64,000 nucleotides of DNA from Moniliophthora roreri (GCA_001466705.2 LATX02000201.1:434001-498000); one strand, 5' to 3'. Shown: positions 21,700 through 33,632, numbered from the stretch's first letter. A program made the numbers and translations. The notes: generated by a model from the sequence alone, not told the origin.

Positions 21700-23447
21700 T
21701 TGGGTGTCGTCGTTGCGTCTACTAAATAGTCGTGTTCTGTAACATGTTCTTCCAATTTCTTGAATAAACAACACGAAGTATGTTATCTCCCCGAGATGGA
21801 TATTTGGATTAACCTGAGATACGAAAACAGTCCAACCCGAGTTATGCGGGCAAAGTCCCGAACTTGAAGCCTGTAGCTTGCGCAAAAGTATATTCAGCGG
21901 TGAGCCACGTTTGATAGCCAAAATCAAGCTCTTTGACGTTGCAATCCGAGAAAGACACCAGACAGCGCAAGACAGGATAGCGTGAACGAAGGGCATTAAA
22001 TTCGGTATTGGTGTCCCGGTTTAATCATTGAGTGGTTTGAGTCGGGATTAAGAAAACAGTTTCACTTGATGTACTGGCGATCGTGTAAATGATGATTGAA
22101 AATTGCGACGCATCATCATCGGCGCTTGAACGTGAGAAAGCGATGATGCCAACATCACCGTCAGGCACAGCACTATTGGACATCCTTCATCACCATCGAC
22201 GACGAAGAAGAATGATGAATGCGGAGCATACTCGATAGGTACGCAGGCTGAATCAATATATAAACATATTGGAATGTCATTGAAACAGCATTGAAGCACC
22301 AGGATGTACTTCGACATTGCCTTGAGTTGCCTCTATGTCATTGCCTCGGAGGGATCCGGGGACATGTCCTCCAAAGGCTTCCAGCCAACTTGTCGTGGCC
22401 CCACCAAAGGGCGTAGGAGAGTCTCTGTACGGGCCAGACTTGCCGAAGAGTTATGCCATAACGTATGGTTGTCGCAAGTAATGCGAATATATGATGCCCT
22501 TGAGGACTCAGAAAGCGAGGAAAGCTATTGTATGTGTTAAGTTGCTCAACAGATACCGAATCAAAATCAACCCCTCCTTCTCTTTCAGATGCTCTCCCGC
22601 CGCCGGATATACATCTGAACTCCTGCAGACGAAGCCTCAATGCGTCTCGCCCAACTACTACTCTTTCTCTTTCCTCCAACCCCCTTAAGCGTATCAGAGC
22701 TCCCAGCCTGGGTAGCGCGCACCCACTACTGGTCTATCAACTAGGTGGGTCGGTCTATGCTGACGGAGGGCGAATGCGAACGGATGGGAGTTTCCAAGCT
22801 CAGGGCTATGTTCATACCCTGCTTCTCCTATACTTAACCGGATTCGTGACCGGCAGACAGCTCGTGGTTTTGATCCGACCACCGGCGATATTGCACAACC
22901 GATGACACTCCCGAAACTAGAGATCATCGGGGTGAGTAGAATGGATCTATTGGTCTGAAGAAATTAAAGGTCTGTTTTCGGTGATATGTTTGCAATTATC
23001 CAGCTCATTATCTTTTCAGAGACAAAGAAAGGATCCTGGTAGGAAGCGTTTACTGGCTCAGATATCAGCGCGTTCCTATGTTGAAAGTCGGTATAAAGAA
23101 TAACATTTGTAATGGATGAGTATCATCCCCAGGTTCCTCGATGGCGTTGGACTCAGTTGCTCGCGACCGCCGACTTATTAGCCTCCGAGATCATTCAGGG
23201 AAACTGGATGGACCAGGAATTCATATTTCATGGGCTAGTGCCGGGATTTTGAAGTCTATGACCAGACAAAATTGAGATATCTGATCTACATGGCGGGTCT
23301 TCAAAGTTGGCAACGATACCAATTGATCTGGCTCATCGACGATGGACGCAGAGGACGCGAGGAATCCTAATTCATGCTACATGGAAGCCAAGGCTAGCTT
23401 CCCTGCATTTATGTACTGGCGCCGAAGCATCTTCCGAACAAGAATTT
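21700..23447. other. No recognised gene
   Basis: Only overlapping short ORFs occur, with no motifs I can assign. Segments near 22550-22700 are pyrimidine-rich. Nothing else stands out before the repeat element that begins at 23448. Confidence 0.35.
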
Positions 23448-23708
23448 CATCAGCGAAATGGACACCTAAATATATTGGAATAAAATGAGTGAAATACGTT
23501 ATAATGGCCAAAATACATTATAATCATTATGGTGTATTTTAATGTAATATAATTGTTGTTCCTTTATTTTAATGGATTAAAATGAAGCAAAATGGTTATA
23601 ATGTATTCTGGCTATTATAATGTATTTTGGCTATTATAATGTATTTCAGCCATTATAATGCATCGGCCCCACCTGGGGGTCGGGGACAAAAAGAAATAAT
23701 ATTTATTT

Positions 23709-23805
23709 GTTGCAACCTCCGTGAGTCGAACCCTCGACCTCAAGGTGGATTAGTCAGCAATCCTTAGCAGCCGCGGGGTGCTCAAGACCACTGTACCACA
23801 GTGCC
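23709..23805 (-). other. tRNA-related segment (box A and box B like) inside copy 1
   Basis: On the minus strand the segment begins GGCACTGTGGTACAGTGGTC, resembling a tRNA D-arm and box A. It then has a possible anticodon stem GGATT/AATCC, and further on GAGGGTTCGACTC, close to the box B consensus GGTTCGANTCC. A complete cloverleaf cannot be folded, so it is not a functional tRNA. The same block is kept in the copy at 59952-60047. It could act as an internal Pol III promoter, as in tRNA-derived SINEs. Confidence 0.55.
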
Positions 23806-23994
23806 ATATACTTACCACCACACATAGTGCAATATATCCCCTTACTCAAAAGACCTATCTCCACCCCCTTGCTGTTTCTATTGATCAAATCCCCAACCAA
23901 AAGCTTCCCTTCACTTTATAGAGTCCTCTCCCTGTCCTCTGGAAGGCATAAAAATGCACTGTTTTGATTGCCTCTGTTACAATCTATTTTACTA

Positions 23995-24160
23995 CATTAT
24001 AATAACTCTGTCTCATTTTATTGCATTTTAATACACTATAATAATACCATCCCATTTTATTGCATTTTAATGTACTATAATAATACCATCCCATTTTATT
24101 GTATTTTAATGGATTATAATAACACCAGTTTCATTTTAATGCATTTTAATGTATTGTAAT
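23995..24160 (+). repeat. Tandem array of about 39-bp AT-rich units
   Basis: Four or so imperfect units of about 39 bp are built on the motif CATTTTATTGCATTTTAATG followed by TACTATAATAATACC. The array lies within copy 1 of the inverted-repeat element and recurs in copy 2 (59610-59780). Because 39 is a multiple of three, it creates an ORF with a repeated YNN..FYCIL pattern that is not a real protein. Confidence 0.75.
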
Positions 24161-24327
24161 AGCATTGCTTGATTTTAATCTATTACAATGGACTAAAATC
24201 AGCAAAATACATTATAATTTATTATATTTAGGTGTCCATTTTGCTGATGTTTGCGCTCGGTGTACCAAGAAAACTGTCAACGGAAGATCAGCTTTTTCGC
24301 GTCGGAACGCTAAAGCAAGCGCTAGGC

Positions 24328-24335
24328 TATATAAG
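24328..24335 (+). promoter_or_regulatory. TATA box of the gene at 24390
   Basis: TATATAAG lies 55 nt upstream of the ATG at 24390 and only about 80 nt after the end of the repeat element. Position and sequence are typical of a fungal TATA box. Confidence 0.6.
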
Positions 24336-24389
24336 AAAGAAGTAAAGAGCGGTACAGTATTCGCGTCACTAGGTCAGTACCAAGCCTGA

Positions 24390-25102
24390 ATGTCCACGGC
24401 AATGTCTTTCGGTAACGTCAGTATTCAACGTCAGCATATTCATTCGTCACATAACAACGTTCTACTCACACTTTTCGTTGACAGAATTACAGATTGTAGG
24501 GCCATACGAACCATCTACACAAGTATCAAAAGTCGTTGCGTTCGCTGAACTAGTGGGACCCGAGGAAGGGCACCGTGATCGCTCTGATCGCTCTGATCGC
24601 TCTAGTTCCATCGTTCAGCTCGGAAAACTGAAGGATGGGGCAGTAAAGCTTAACGATATCCTTGCTTTCGCTGGCCTCCCTACCCTTGGTTATGTTGATG
24701 GACTACGCTATACGGTCAACATGAATGTCCCGATTGGTCCTGCCATTCTTCAGGTAAGTATTGAACGTTGAATGTCAATCCCGAGACTTGGAAGCCGATC
24801 CCGCGCTGATGCTAACATACCGTTCATAGCTTCATGGAAATATTGATCTCGGAAGCTCAGGTGCCGACATCATTGCTTATATTAAGGTGCCTCTTGTTCC
24901 CTGGGCCATTCAGGCTGGCGGGCTCAAGGGAAACTTGAAGGATGGCATAACTACCAAAGTTGACATAGTCGGACTGGTCTCCGGCAGCATCACTCTTATT
25001 GTTAGGGACAAACATTGGCTCTGCGTAGGGTTCACAATCAAGATTTTCACGATTGGTTACAGTGGCGAGTTCAGGATGATTCGTCTGCCGGTTCCGGATT
25101 GA
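24390..25102 (+). CDS. Unknown 187-residue protein, predicted beta-rich
   Basis: Three exons (24390-24411, 24485-24753, 24830-25102) with 73- and 76-nt introns join cleanly. The product starts MSTAMSFELQIVGPYEPSTQ and ends FRMIRLPVPD. There is no signal peptide or transmembrane helix. The second half alternates hydrophobic and polar residues with Gly turns (LHGNIDLGSSG, GGLKGNLKDGITTKVDIVGL, SGSITLIVRD), which suggests a beta-sandwich. A 9-bp unit GATCGCTCT repeated three times at 24577-24603 encodes an RSD repeat. I do not recognise the family. The gene is well formed, with TATA box, consensus splice sites and no lesion, so it is probably active. Upstream sequence is replaced by the inverted-repeat element. 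Confidence 0.7.
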
Positions 25103-28100
25103 TTGCAAGTCCTTACTCTGAAATCAGCTGTCGGTATATAAGCTAACTAGCTTCCAGGTTTTCAACCAAGTGCTATATTAATTGTATTCAGTATTCCTGT
25201 AAATGCTACCATTTGACTAATTGTACGGTGCTGAAAACTGAGAAGAGTACAATGACGACGCGGAATAGTCTACTAATCATCAATTCCAAACTCCGCCTTC
25301 AATAGCCTTCAATGCTCTCATGTGAGAGATCGCTTGCGGTATTGGAGGATACGCCCCCATCAACACTCGTCTACACATCCACAATGAACATGTTTAGCTT
25401 CAGCGTCCGTGGCCGTTTGAGGAAACCAGACGTTATCTCCAAACTTATTCAATCGCCGCCAGCGTGTACTGTCTGTGACGACGCTGACAATCAGAACCAG
25501 ACTGAACGAATAAGAAAGCGCAAAGAATACACAGGGGACCGCAACCAGTTTCAATGAGAGATATGCCTTCCCAATAGACGTGATAATCTCGTGTTCGCGA
25601 TTCATGGACCAACGACGTACACGAGGTTGCCTATCTGCTTCCCGACCCTACTAGACCTTGAAGAGTTGTGAGAAACTGGAAATACATTTGATGACCCTGT
25701 TCACGTCGCTCTGGAATGCAGATAGCACAAAAGTCAGCGCTCGTAGTCTATACGAGTGATATATGAAATTCACCTCCTCGAATTCCTCGGTTGGCGGGGG
25801 AATAGAAGGCACGCTCAGCGCGCGCGTGTCACAATTGAGTTAGAAAGAAGCTTCTTCGATAATTTTGACGTTCCAACCATCCCTAGCGAAAGCAAGATTC
25901 AAGCCGTCTCTGACCGATTGCGGCGATTACTTCCTCCGAAGGCCGTCCACATGGCTGATTTCGCGAAGGGCGACTCTGATTCGCGTAGGAGGGCAATAAC
26001 CTCAGAATCGGAACAATTGAGACCGAGTTAAAATAAGTAGCCGGAACCCAAACTGAATGATGTGCGGCTGGTGTCTACAGGGGATGTCACGAGGAGGGAT
26101 GGGTTGGAACTGGGAAAGAGTAGAGTAGATGATTCGAAATCCGAATCTTTGCCACAACAAGATACGAATCACGATATCTTGTTCGTTGAGTCAGAATGAG
26201 CCGACACATCATTCACAACCCATTGAATCTTGAACAAGGAGTGATGGAACGACGGTCGTCCATTATTCTGGTGAAAGCTCTCGTATTTTCCCTGAGCACC
26301 AACCCAGTAAACGGGCTGAACTCTGCAGCCTGCTCCTGAGCGGTGCCGACAGCCCTTCAGCGGACGCAACGACATTCCAGGCTAAACAGCGTCAGGGAAA
26401 CGTTTCCCGCTAGGCATGGTAATCGGTGATAATAGCCGACTGGAAGGTCGTGATCAAGGTGGAGTAAAGGTATGCGAGCAGTTCCTGGTGAAGGAAAGGC
26501 CGGGGGTGCTGAATCGGCAGATTGGTGGTGTATCTCCCCGGTGTCGAGGGTATTAGCTGGAGAATAGCAAATCGTCTCGAAGAATATCGAGAAAAAGCAT
26601 CACGTTAGGGATAGCTGATAGCATCCGGTTAAATGGCCGAGTGTTAGGTCGAGTCTCCGAACAGCCTTTAATTGAGCTGTTGGAATAAAGAGAGAATGCT
26701 CAAGATAGCGAATGAATGTCGCTTCTTTGTGGTATGCGGGATACTAGTCCCCGACGTCGCAGACTGAGCAGCAACAGCCAGTTTGAGAACGATGAAATAG
26801 CACTGCAGTGTCGAGTCACAGCCCATGCAGCAAAGGCGATCAACGAGGTGTAATGATTCTGCCCGACATCGTAGAGTCAACAGTCAAGAGGAAGTGATAG
26901 TGAATAGCGAACACCACCCGGGCTTGGTGGCATCTGCGACGAGCTCCGTAATAAGACGGACTCGCTCTTATTAGTGGAGAGGTGTCCATCTAGGCTCAAA
27001 AATTGGGAGATGAATGGCATTGTACGCGACCGAAAACAGTGCCTGTGTAGTATCGCGAGGATGAACGATTAGGCCTGATATTGGGAGGTGTACGGTAAGC
27101 TATTGGAGCAGTGTTGATTCTGTACGTATACAAGTCGTGAACGCCCTCCGGGCCAACCTGGCTGTCGCAGGCAGTACTAAGAGCATCGACTATGACATCG
27201 TGAAAGACGTGAGATGCATCTCTACCCTGAGCCACTCCTCTGCAGAAGCCAACGCTGGGGCGCTACAGTATGAGGACGTTGAAAGCGGGCTGGGAGAGAG
27301 AGAGATTTCGAAGCGGTGACGGTTTGCGAATTCTCTTGGCTGACCTGGCTGTCGCAACACGATGAACGGCATCAGCACTCTAACATTGACAGAGATAGAG
27401 CGCGTATCGAGGCCTGTCGCCGCTTTCTGAGCTTTATCGGGTGATGCCGGAGCTGGGGAAGCGAAATGGAAGCCGGGTAACATATGAGATTCGGGGTTGG
27501 GTGTCAATGGAATCGCGTGAATCTATATCTTGCAACTGTCCCGACCCGGCGCGAGCATGGAGCGTGAGCGATCATGGCGGTGACCAATGAAGGCGAGATG
27601 TTGAAACCGACGCCTAGTGTGAGGTCCATCTGGCATGCCATAGATGGAATGAGGAGGCACGATGTCCACCACACAGTCGGCAGAGGTAGACATGGCAGAA
27701 CAATGTCTGGTATACTGACGCTGGTAGTTCGCAGGCAACTACAACCGAGCGTTAGCGATATTGTGCCAGGACAGGAAAAGTTGAGATGTCTCCGGAGCCG
27801 CAGATGACTACATTGGACTTGTCGGCAACGTGAGTACGCGGGTCAAGGAAGGGAGTAGTCCTTTGGCCGGGGAGCAGCTAATGGAGACAACACAGTGGAT
27901 TTCTGACATATCCTGCCTGAATCCTTCGAGCACGCCCAGTCCGTCTCAGCTCCTGCGTGCGCCGCGCGGCGTAGGGGCTACTCGACTGATACCACCTCAC
28001 TCGGCTCCATAAGAGGCCTGAGACCACCTTTATCTGCTGCCGAAATCTGCTGCCGAAGAATGCGGAAGTTGAGGATGCGTTGCAACACGCAAAGACGATA

Positions 28101-29226
28101 TTCTCCTTTCTTTTCTTCTGACCCTAATCCAGCATATCAAACTGCTCCACTGCTCCTCATTACCACCCCGAGATCTTCCACTCATAACCATGGGAACAAT
28201 GATACCTGCAACCCTGGAGCAATAACTAGAGTGTCCGCCTGAGCTGCCAGCGGGAAGTCGTATGCTTGGAGTAAACGAAATCGAGTTGAATAATCTGAAG
28301 GCTCCCCGGCAGGAGTACGGGTGGTATCTTCTGAGCATGCAGCGGAAACTTCAAAGAACGGAATCGCTTCTGGTGAAAGAATCGTGGGATGTCGACATAA
28401 TTGCGATGTTGAATCACAGATGCTTTCTGTGTTCTCCATATTCATCTTTCCCTAGCCCCAGTACAAAGCGCCTCCCATCGTCTCTTCTAGACTCCTCTGG
28501 ACTCCGAACCCGAATCCTCGACGATATTCAGTGGCCTTCTGGTTCCACTGAGCCGCCCCTGAATCCAAGAACGAAAGAAAGAGAAAGGGTTAGTTCCTAT
28601 TCAGTTAACGTTTGAAGCAGCTGTATACATACAGCAGCAGAGTATACTACGTGCTATCCATCCACATTGGCGACTAAAAACGATAGTGATGGTACGCGTT
28701 CAAGAGGAGTCTAGACCGTCGAACACGTGAGCACGTGGCAAGCCCAAAGCAGGATGAAAAGCCCCACGCTTTGACACATCACTCGCCGGCGGTAAATGTC
28801 AACGTTCTTCCAAACCATCATGTTCCCAGAGATTCTACCTGTTTAGTCTTCTCAACTCCTGTCTGCCTACTGTATTGCTCTCAATATACCCTAGAGTCCT
28901 CACAACGTAGCTGGTCAAAAGCCCTTCGACGAAATCAAATTTCCGGGGAAATGAATAGCTTTGACGCACGTTTTCTTGGCCCAGTGTCAAGCAAACAAAA
29001 ATTTCCAGGGCTTCGATTTATCACCAGGACAGGGTGTAGGAGATCAGCCAGTGGGTGGAAAACCATTCATCTTTCATAACGATTAGTGTTTCTTGGAGGA
29101 TTTAGGTCATATCGTTCAATCGTCGGACTTCGTAGCGCAGGAACCAGGAAGAGAAATACACGTGTATGTCTGTTAGGTCACCTTCCAGGTTCGGGCTTTA
29201 AACACGTTGTTTCGCGCAGGTATTGT
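25103..29226. other. 4.1 kb without a recognisable gene
   Basis: Numerous ORFs of 60-120 codons overlap on both strands (for example minus 27190-27507, plus 28262-28615 and plus 28735-29079), but none shows a known motif or a convincing exon chain. The words cctggctgtcgca recur near 27160 and 27346, hinting at a weak internal duplication. The segment 28602-28715 is a dispersed repeat listed separately. Confidence 0.35.
28602..28715 (+). repeat. Dispersed repeat shared with 33.1 kb
   Basis: The pieces ttcctattcagt, ctgtatacatacagcag, aaaacgatagtgatggtacg and agtctagaccgt occur in the same order at 33095-33237, with longer spacing there. The origin is unknown. The shared order over more than 100 nt makes chance unlikely. 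Confidence 0.55.
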
Positions 29227-29236
29227 CATATATAAT
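29227..29236 (+). promoter_or_regulatory. Possible TATA box of the Arg/Gly-rich gene
   Basis: CATATATAAT is followed by a long pyrimidine-rich stretch (29265-29465), a common layout for fungal 5' UTRs, before the ATG at 29474. Confidence 0.4.
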
Positions 29237-29473
29237 GTGTCTCTGATTCAATTCACACATACCATCCCTTCCTTTCCCTTCCCTGTTTCCTTCTTTCATG
29301 ACCCTCACGAGCATTTGAATGCTTCACCGTTAGGTTCTCACTGTCTTTTTCTCCTTTTCGCCTATCACTACCAAAGACGATTCTTTCACACCCCACTCTC
29401 CTGCTATCCATATCTCCTACTCTCTATCTCCCTTTCCTATTTCACTCTGGCCCCCTCATCCCTCCAGTCAAAC

Positions 29474-30201
29474 ATGTCACTCCATTCCTCCAACGGTTTC
29501 GAAATTAACCGCAGTACATTCAATAGCGCCCAAACCCAGGTTAACATAAATATCACCGTCAACACAATCTCTCACTCTAGACGGCGTACTAGTCGTGATG
29601 AAGATAATAGTCATAATCGCCGAGTCCGAGCTCGTATCCATCAAAGTCAGAGTGATGACTTCCGTCGTCGGCGCGGCAGCTCTCATGGCTCTCGTGGCTA
29701 TGGCGGTCCTGTTAGCCCTCGTGGCAACAGAAATCATGATCGACGGGGTGGTAGCCGTGATAAAGGCGGTAACAGGAGGCGTAAAAACGGTGGAGGCAGG
29801 TCGTCAACAACAGCAGCGCCAAACGACAATTCGCCACCCACTTCTGCTTCTACACCCAACGATGGAAGTACACCTCCTTCTTTACCCCCCGGGCCAGGTT
29901 TTTCTGGTAGTAACGTAGATGGAGAAAGCAGAGACGAAGCGCACGGCTCCAGGTACTTGTATTATTCTTTGGGGTTCATTCGATGGAAGCTGACTTATTT
30001 TTGTGCGAAACAAGGCAGGAAAGATCACCACTCTCTTTCTGGCCTAGTAATCGTGTCGGTAACGTCAACACTCGCCAATCCGACTTGGAAAACCGGCTCA
30101 GTACTCACGAGGCAGAAATCGACCGACTTCACCACCTCAACGAGACCTTGATGCTCAACACTATGATTACTCCACACAGACGAGTCCAATCGCGGACCTA
30201 G
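29474..30201 (+). CDS. Arg/Gly-rich low-complexity protein, unknown function
   Basis: Two exons (29474-29952 and 30015-30201, intron 62 nt) give about 221 residues starting MSLHSSNGFEINRSTFNSAQ. A short N-terminal part with VNINITVNTISHS is followed by a basic, disordered region rich in Arg, Gly, Ser, Asp and Asn (RRRRGSSHGSRGYGG, RGNRNHDRRGG), then a Pro/Ser/Thr linker. The end is heptad-like (DLENRLSTHEAEIDRLHHLN) and may form a coiled coil. The composition suggests RNA binding or phase-separating behaviour, but that is inference. I chose the ATG at 29474 rather than the in-frame upstream methionine because the upstream part reads like pyrimidine-rich 5' UTR. Intron removal is supported by consistent frame and GT..AG ends. 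Confidence 0.6.
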
Positions 30202-31317
30202 TATTAAAGTCTCATTGCAATTGCCAGACTCGAAATTCAAATCTTGTCCCTGAATTCGAGTTCGATGCTCCTCACTTAGGACAGGTGACCCCAATCTCAC
30301 ATTTTCATCCTTCATACAACCATACGCTTCCCTTTTCCCATCTTCTCTTCGCCTTCGGTCGAGGGGACCGCTCATCCACGCCCGACTCGAACGAAATCAA
30401 ACGACGATGGATAACAAGGACTGCGGTAGATGGCCTGTTACGGAACAGCGACACGACGCAAGACACGAGGCTAGCGTGCTTGAGAGCTCCATTGTGACGC
30501 TTTCGCCCTTCTCGTGCGCTATCTTGTATTCTCTTACACCCGTCGCCCTGTCCCGTCATCCCGTCCCGGTCCCATACAAACTCCATACATCATCACAGCC
30601 ACTACTGCTTGTAGGCGACCACTTTATTGTGGATCGTGCCTCGCGTAGGGGACATGTCTTGTCCGATACACTGGCGTCGGCTTTTTTCGTTCACGTGCGA
30701 GCGTGCTTGTCTCGTTCCACTCGTACCTCACCATCTTTTTGTACCCGAATTTGGACTCTTTCAACGCATTGTAATGAATTGTGTCTCTACTGAACTGTCT
30801 CTTCTGACATGATACGCATTGGTGGTCAGTGCCGCCCTTGTGTGGCTCGAGCCGGAACGAAAATCGAGATAGTATTGTTAATTCGTGGTTTGTTCCTGAC
30901 ACAGTTACATATTCCGTGGAGCAGGCGATAGGTGACATGTTGCTCTCACGGGAACGTCCACTAAGTACGTCAACACCTAGCTCGGCACCTTGAAGATTAT
31001 CCAGGAGCAGGAACCATTGGGGCTCATCTCGTTGTGCTAAAGCTGTGCTGGTCCCTGAGTCGAGCTCGTACACCGACCATCAACTCAAGTTCAAACTCAT
31101 ACTCCCGACTTTGCTGATCTTGATGCGTCTTTCCGAAGCATATTCATCTAGTGATGCAGTGTCACTAGATATTTTTGACTGTACCTGGAACTTGAAGGAA
31201 ACGGTCTATGGTTTGCTCAGCCACTGACCCAACTCAAAACACTCAAAGCGGCTAGTTATACACAATCGGCGCGCATTGCAATCGACTGAGGCGCGACCTT
31301 CCTACTGGTAAACTTCG
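30202..31317. other. No recognised gene; start of duplicated block
   Basis: Short ORFs only, the longest being minus 30624-31073 (149 codons) without known motifs. From about 31045 the sequence is homologous to 41845 onward, the upstream flank of the second secreted-peptide gene (both contain a catcaactcaag.tc.aac run). Confidence 0.4.
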
Positions 31318-31327
31318 TTTAAAAGGG
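31318..31327 (+). promoter_or_regulatory. Conserved TATA-like box of secreted-peptide gene 1
   Basis: The sequence GTTTAAAAGGGCCCT starts near here and is conserved about 35-65 nt upstream of all four secreted-peptide genes (GTTTAAAAAGAGC in copies 2 and 4, TTCAAAAGAGCC in copy 3). Conservation and position suggest it is the core promoter. Confidence 0.55.
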
Positions 31328-31361
31328 CCCTCCATGGGTTGCATACTTATCCCATTCCAGC

Positions 31362-31598
31362 ATGCAGCCATCTTTTGCACTATTCTTTTCTTTGTTCTTC
31401 AGCACCGTCGTGCTTGCTTTGCATCTTCCAACGGCCACAGTTGGTAGTCAGCAGACTGATAGGTAAGTCCCGGAATGCTTATCGTCGGTCTCTTTCTCAC
31501 ATCTGGTTCCTAGCATACAACTTGAGCTTGCTAGCGGTGCCACTCATCCATCAGCACAGGTAAAGCCGACCTTGACTAACAGAGAGGTGAGGCTTTAA
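31362..31598 (+). CDS. Small secreted peptide, family copy 1
   Basis: Exons 31362-31462 and 31514-31598, with a 51-nt intron, encode about 61 residues. The first exon begins MQPSFALFFSLFFSTVVLAL, a signal peptide, and runs through LPTATVGSQQTD. The second exon encodes a short polar tail with HPSAQVKPTL and ends EVRL. No cysteines are present. Three paralogues (42093, 42967, 46035) share the MQ start, the LA.LP motif after the hydrophobic core, the intron at the same codon (after the GA.AG junction) and upstream promoter sequence. Function is unknown; a secreted signalling peptide, precursor or effector-like role is possible. In-frame retention of the intron would stop at once (TAA). Confidence 0.7.
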
Positions 31599-33094
31599 GA
31601 TACTTTGAAGTATTGCACTGGCGCTTACACTCGTTTCTCGAAGTCTGGCCTCCCTATGAGTACTGGGTGTGTCGTATGCAATCCTGATGGAACATGCACG
31701 AATTGTTGAGGGTTCTACGAAACATTCGACTAGGCTTTCATCAATCATCATCTCGCGAAACGGCGATATCTATTCATCTATTTATGCTTGACCTTTATAC
31801 TATTACTGTCTATTAGGATGAAGGATGTAGTAATTTACTAAATGTTGTTTACAAAGTGCACATAAGTAATCGATGATGCAGAATTCCCAATCAATAACTT
31901 GAGGCAATAGACACCACTCACGGCATGTCAGATTCCACCATGTTGGCTGCTTGGGTTTGACGGCTCATCCCGAAGGTTGAACTTTAATTTTGTAAAAGAT
32001 CCGAGAGATGTATATACGTCGACCGAGACGGAACATAGGAACACTACGTACACCGACAGGACCTTTTGTTCTGCCAAGATCTTAATGTGTCGCGCGCGCA
32101 GGCCCTCCCGGGTCGTTTACTTACCGCTTTGATGGACTTTCATTCTACATCATGCGCAGCCAACAGGATCATCCTTTACTCGGGAGCACTGTTGTGGGAG
32201 CATCAATATCGATGCGTCGCGCCCAACTGCAAGAGTTCACAAATGACTGTGGAGATTGTACCGCCTTGACTCTGTAAAAAAGGATACTAACCTTTCACCG
32301 GAAACGTGTGCGGTAGTATGTACACCGCCGCTGCGGTAGGCACAAGCTGCATGCCGATATTCACCATGTTAAACGCAAAAGAATCGAATCCCGTATCTCG
32401 CTTCTCCTCGGCTCTATTTCCAATAAGTTATACAGCGGATCTTGGTGAACATACTGAGTCAGAACGTGATTCGAAAGTAAAAATGGAACGCACTGATTCT
32501 ATAAAGCCGCTATTTCACAGTCCTGTTTGAATTTACTGCAGAGATCAAACGAGTCATAGCCGAGGACACATAGCAATACCACAGCTACAGTGTGATAGTT
32601 GTAAGGAACCGACTGAGCCACGGAGTGGTTCCTGAGACGAGCTATCCGAACGCATTCCGTATTCAGACGCTGCCCTGGTCTTGGGTAGTACCTTGATGGC
32701 AATCGCAGCTGCCTGCAGTAAAATTTATGTCAGGTTTTGGGAGAATGAAAAGATAAGAATTCTTTTCAACAGAGGGAGACAGAGTTTGGAAGCTCATCTG
32801 ACAATGCGGCTAAAGGAAATTGATTTGCGGTCAATCTGGGTCGTGAAGATGGCGAGCTCCAGGCACTACCTAGTGTCGTAGCCTCCCCGATGGCGCCTCT
32901 TTCTCCTGAATAACAGCTGCTTGTTTTAGACCGATAGATTCTAAAATCTATTAGCACCTGCGCGAAATTTTCCGACTTGTGATTGCAATAGGGATGAATC
33001 ATGGGCAACAGAACAAAGCTGACAATGAGCTCTTGCATCAACGACTAAGCAACCTTTCGGTCTTTCGATTTAAAGGAAGGACGGAAAAAAAGAT

Positions 33095-33237
33095 TCCTAT
33101 TCAATGTGCATTTCAAACCACTGTATACATACAACAGGTTGAACTTACAGTGTGCTTTCATGTACTCATTGCGGAGGCTGTCATCCCTGAAAACGATAGT
33201 GACGGTACGCCTACAAGTCGCAAGTCTAGACCGTGAC
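33095..33237 (+). repeat. Dispersed repeat shared with 28.6 kb
   Basis: This is the partner of 28602-28715: ctgtatacatacaacag, aaaacgatagtgacggtacgc and aagtctagaccgtga occur here in the same order. Spacing between blocks is larger than in the other copy. Confidence 0.55.
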
Positions 33238-33494
33238 TCGGAGCGCGAGCCCCTGCTGCCAAAGTGGGATATTTCCTTCTACGGAAGGTAGTGGGTGGGA
33301 AAGTTGTGGTCTGATATGTTTTATTTGGTTCGCTTCATCTTTCTACTTCGCCGGTGGCTACTAGTTCCGCAGAACTACAACGCCAGAAAACGGACTCGTA
33401 CTTGCCGTCGGACCCTGATGGCCCACTGCGGCAAGTAAATGAACCCTCGGACCAAAAACGATGTTCCTTTCGAGGCCATGCCACTACGTCCAAG

Positions 33495-33632
33495 GCTCCT
33501 TATCCGTACGGTGTCTCAGCTGATCTCATCCCAACGTTAAAATATCCCGTTGCAACACAAAATAGTTACATTGGTTCGGACTATATTGGATCGGGTACGT
33601 ATCCGACCTCATCGCTGTTTATCACCACCTTA
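33495..33632 (+). repeat. Dispersed repeat shared with 14.7 kb
   Basis: This is the partner of 14728-14855: ccaaggctccttatccgtac and then ccgacctcatcgctgtttat lie in the same order and at similar spacing. Confidence 0.5.

Larger units (their letters stand above)
23448..24249. mobile_element. AT-rich inverted-repeat element with tRNA-like insert, copy 1
   Basis: The ends are inverted repeats: CATCAGCGAAATGGACACCT at the left and AGGTGTCCATTTTGCTGATG at the right, extending to about 27 nt. The interior is very AT-rich, built from ATTATAATG/CATTATAAT motifs, a tandem array at 23995-24160 and a GC-rich tRNA-related block. A nearly identical copy in the opposite orientation is at 59518-60289. Copy 1 has an extra unit of the ATTATAATGTATTTTGGCT repeat. 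The target duplication is unclear (possibly TTT here). No transposase is encoded, so it is non-autonomous. Its right end lies 140 nt before the ATG of the next gene. Confidence 0.85.

Noticed and set aside
23968..24159. ORF with repeated YNN..FYCIL pattern, also at 59598-59789
   Set aside because: It is the translation of 39-bp AT-rich tandem units inside the inverted-repeat element; it has no start context, promoter or protein-like composition.
23995..24160. Regular repeat array, looked at as a possible CRISPR
   Set aside because: Units are contiguous and AT-rich with no unique spacers, and the genome is eukaryotic.
29207..29473. N-terminal extension of the Arg/Gly-rich protein
   Set aside because: The stretch is pyrimidine-rich and follows a TATA box, so it reads as 5' UTR; the extension has no conserved look.
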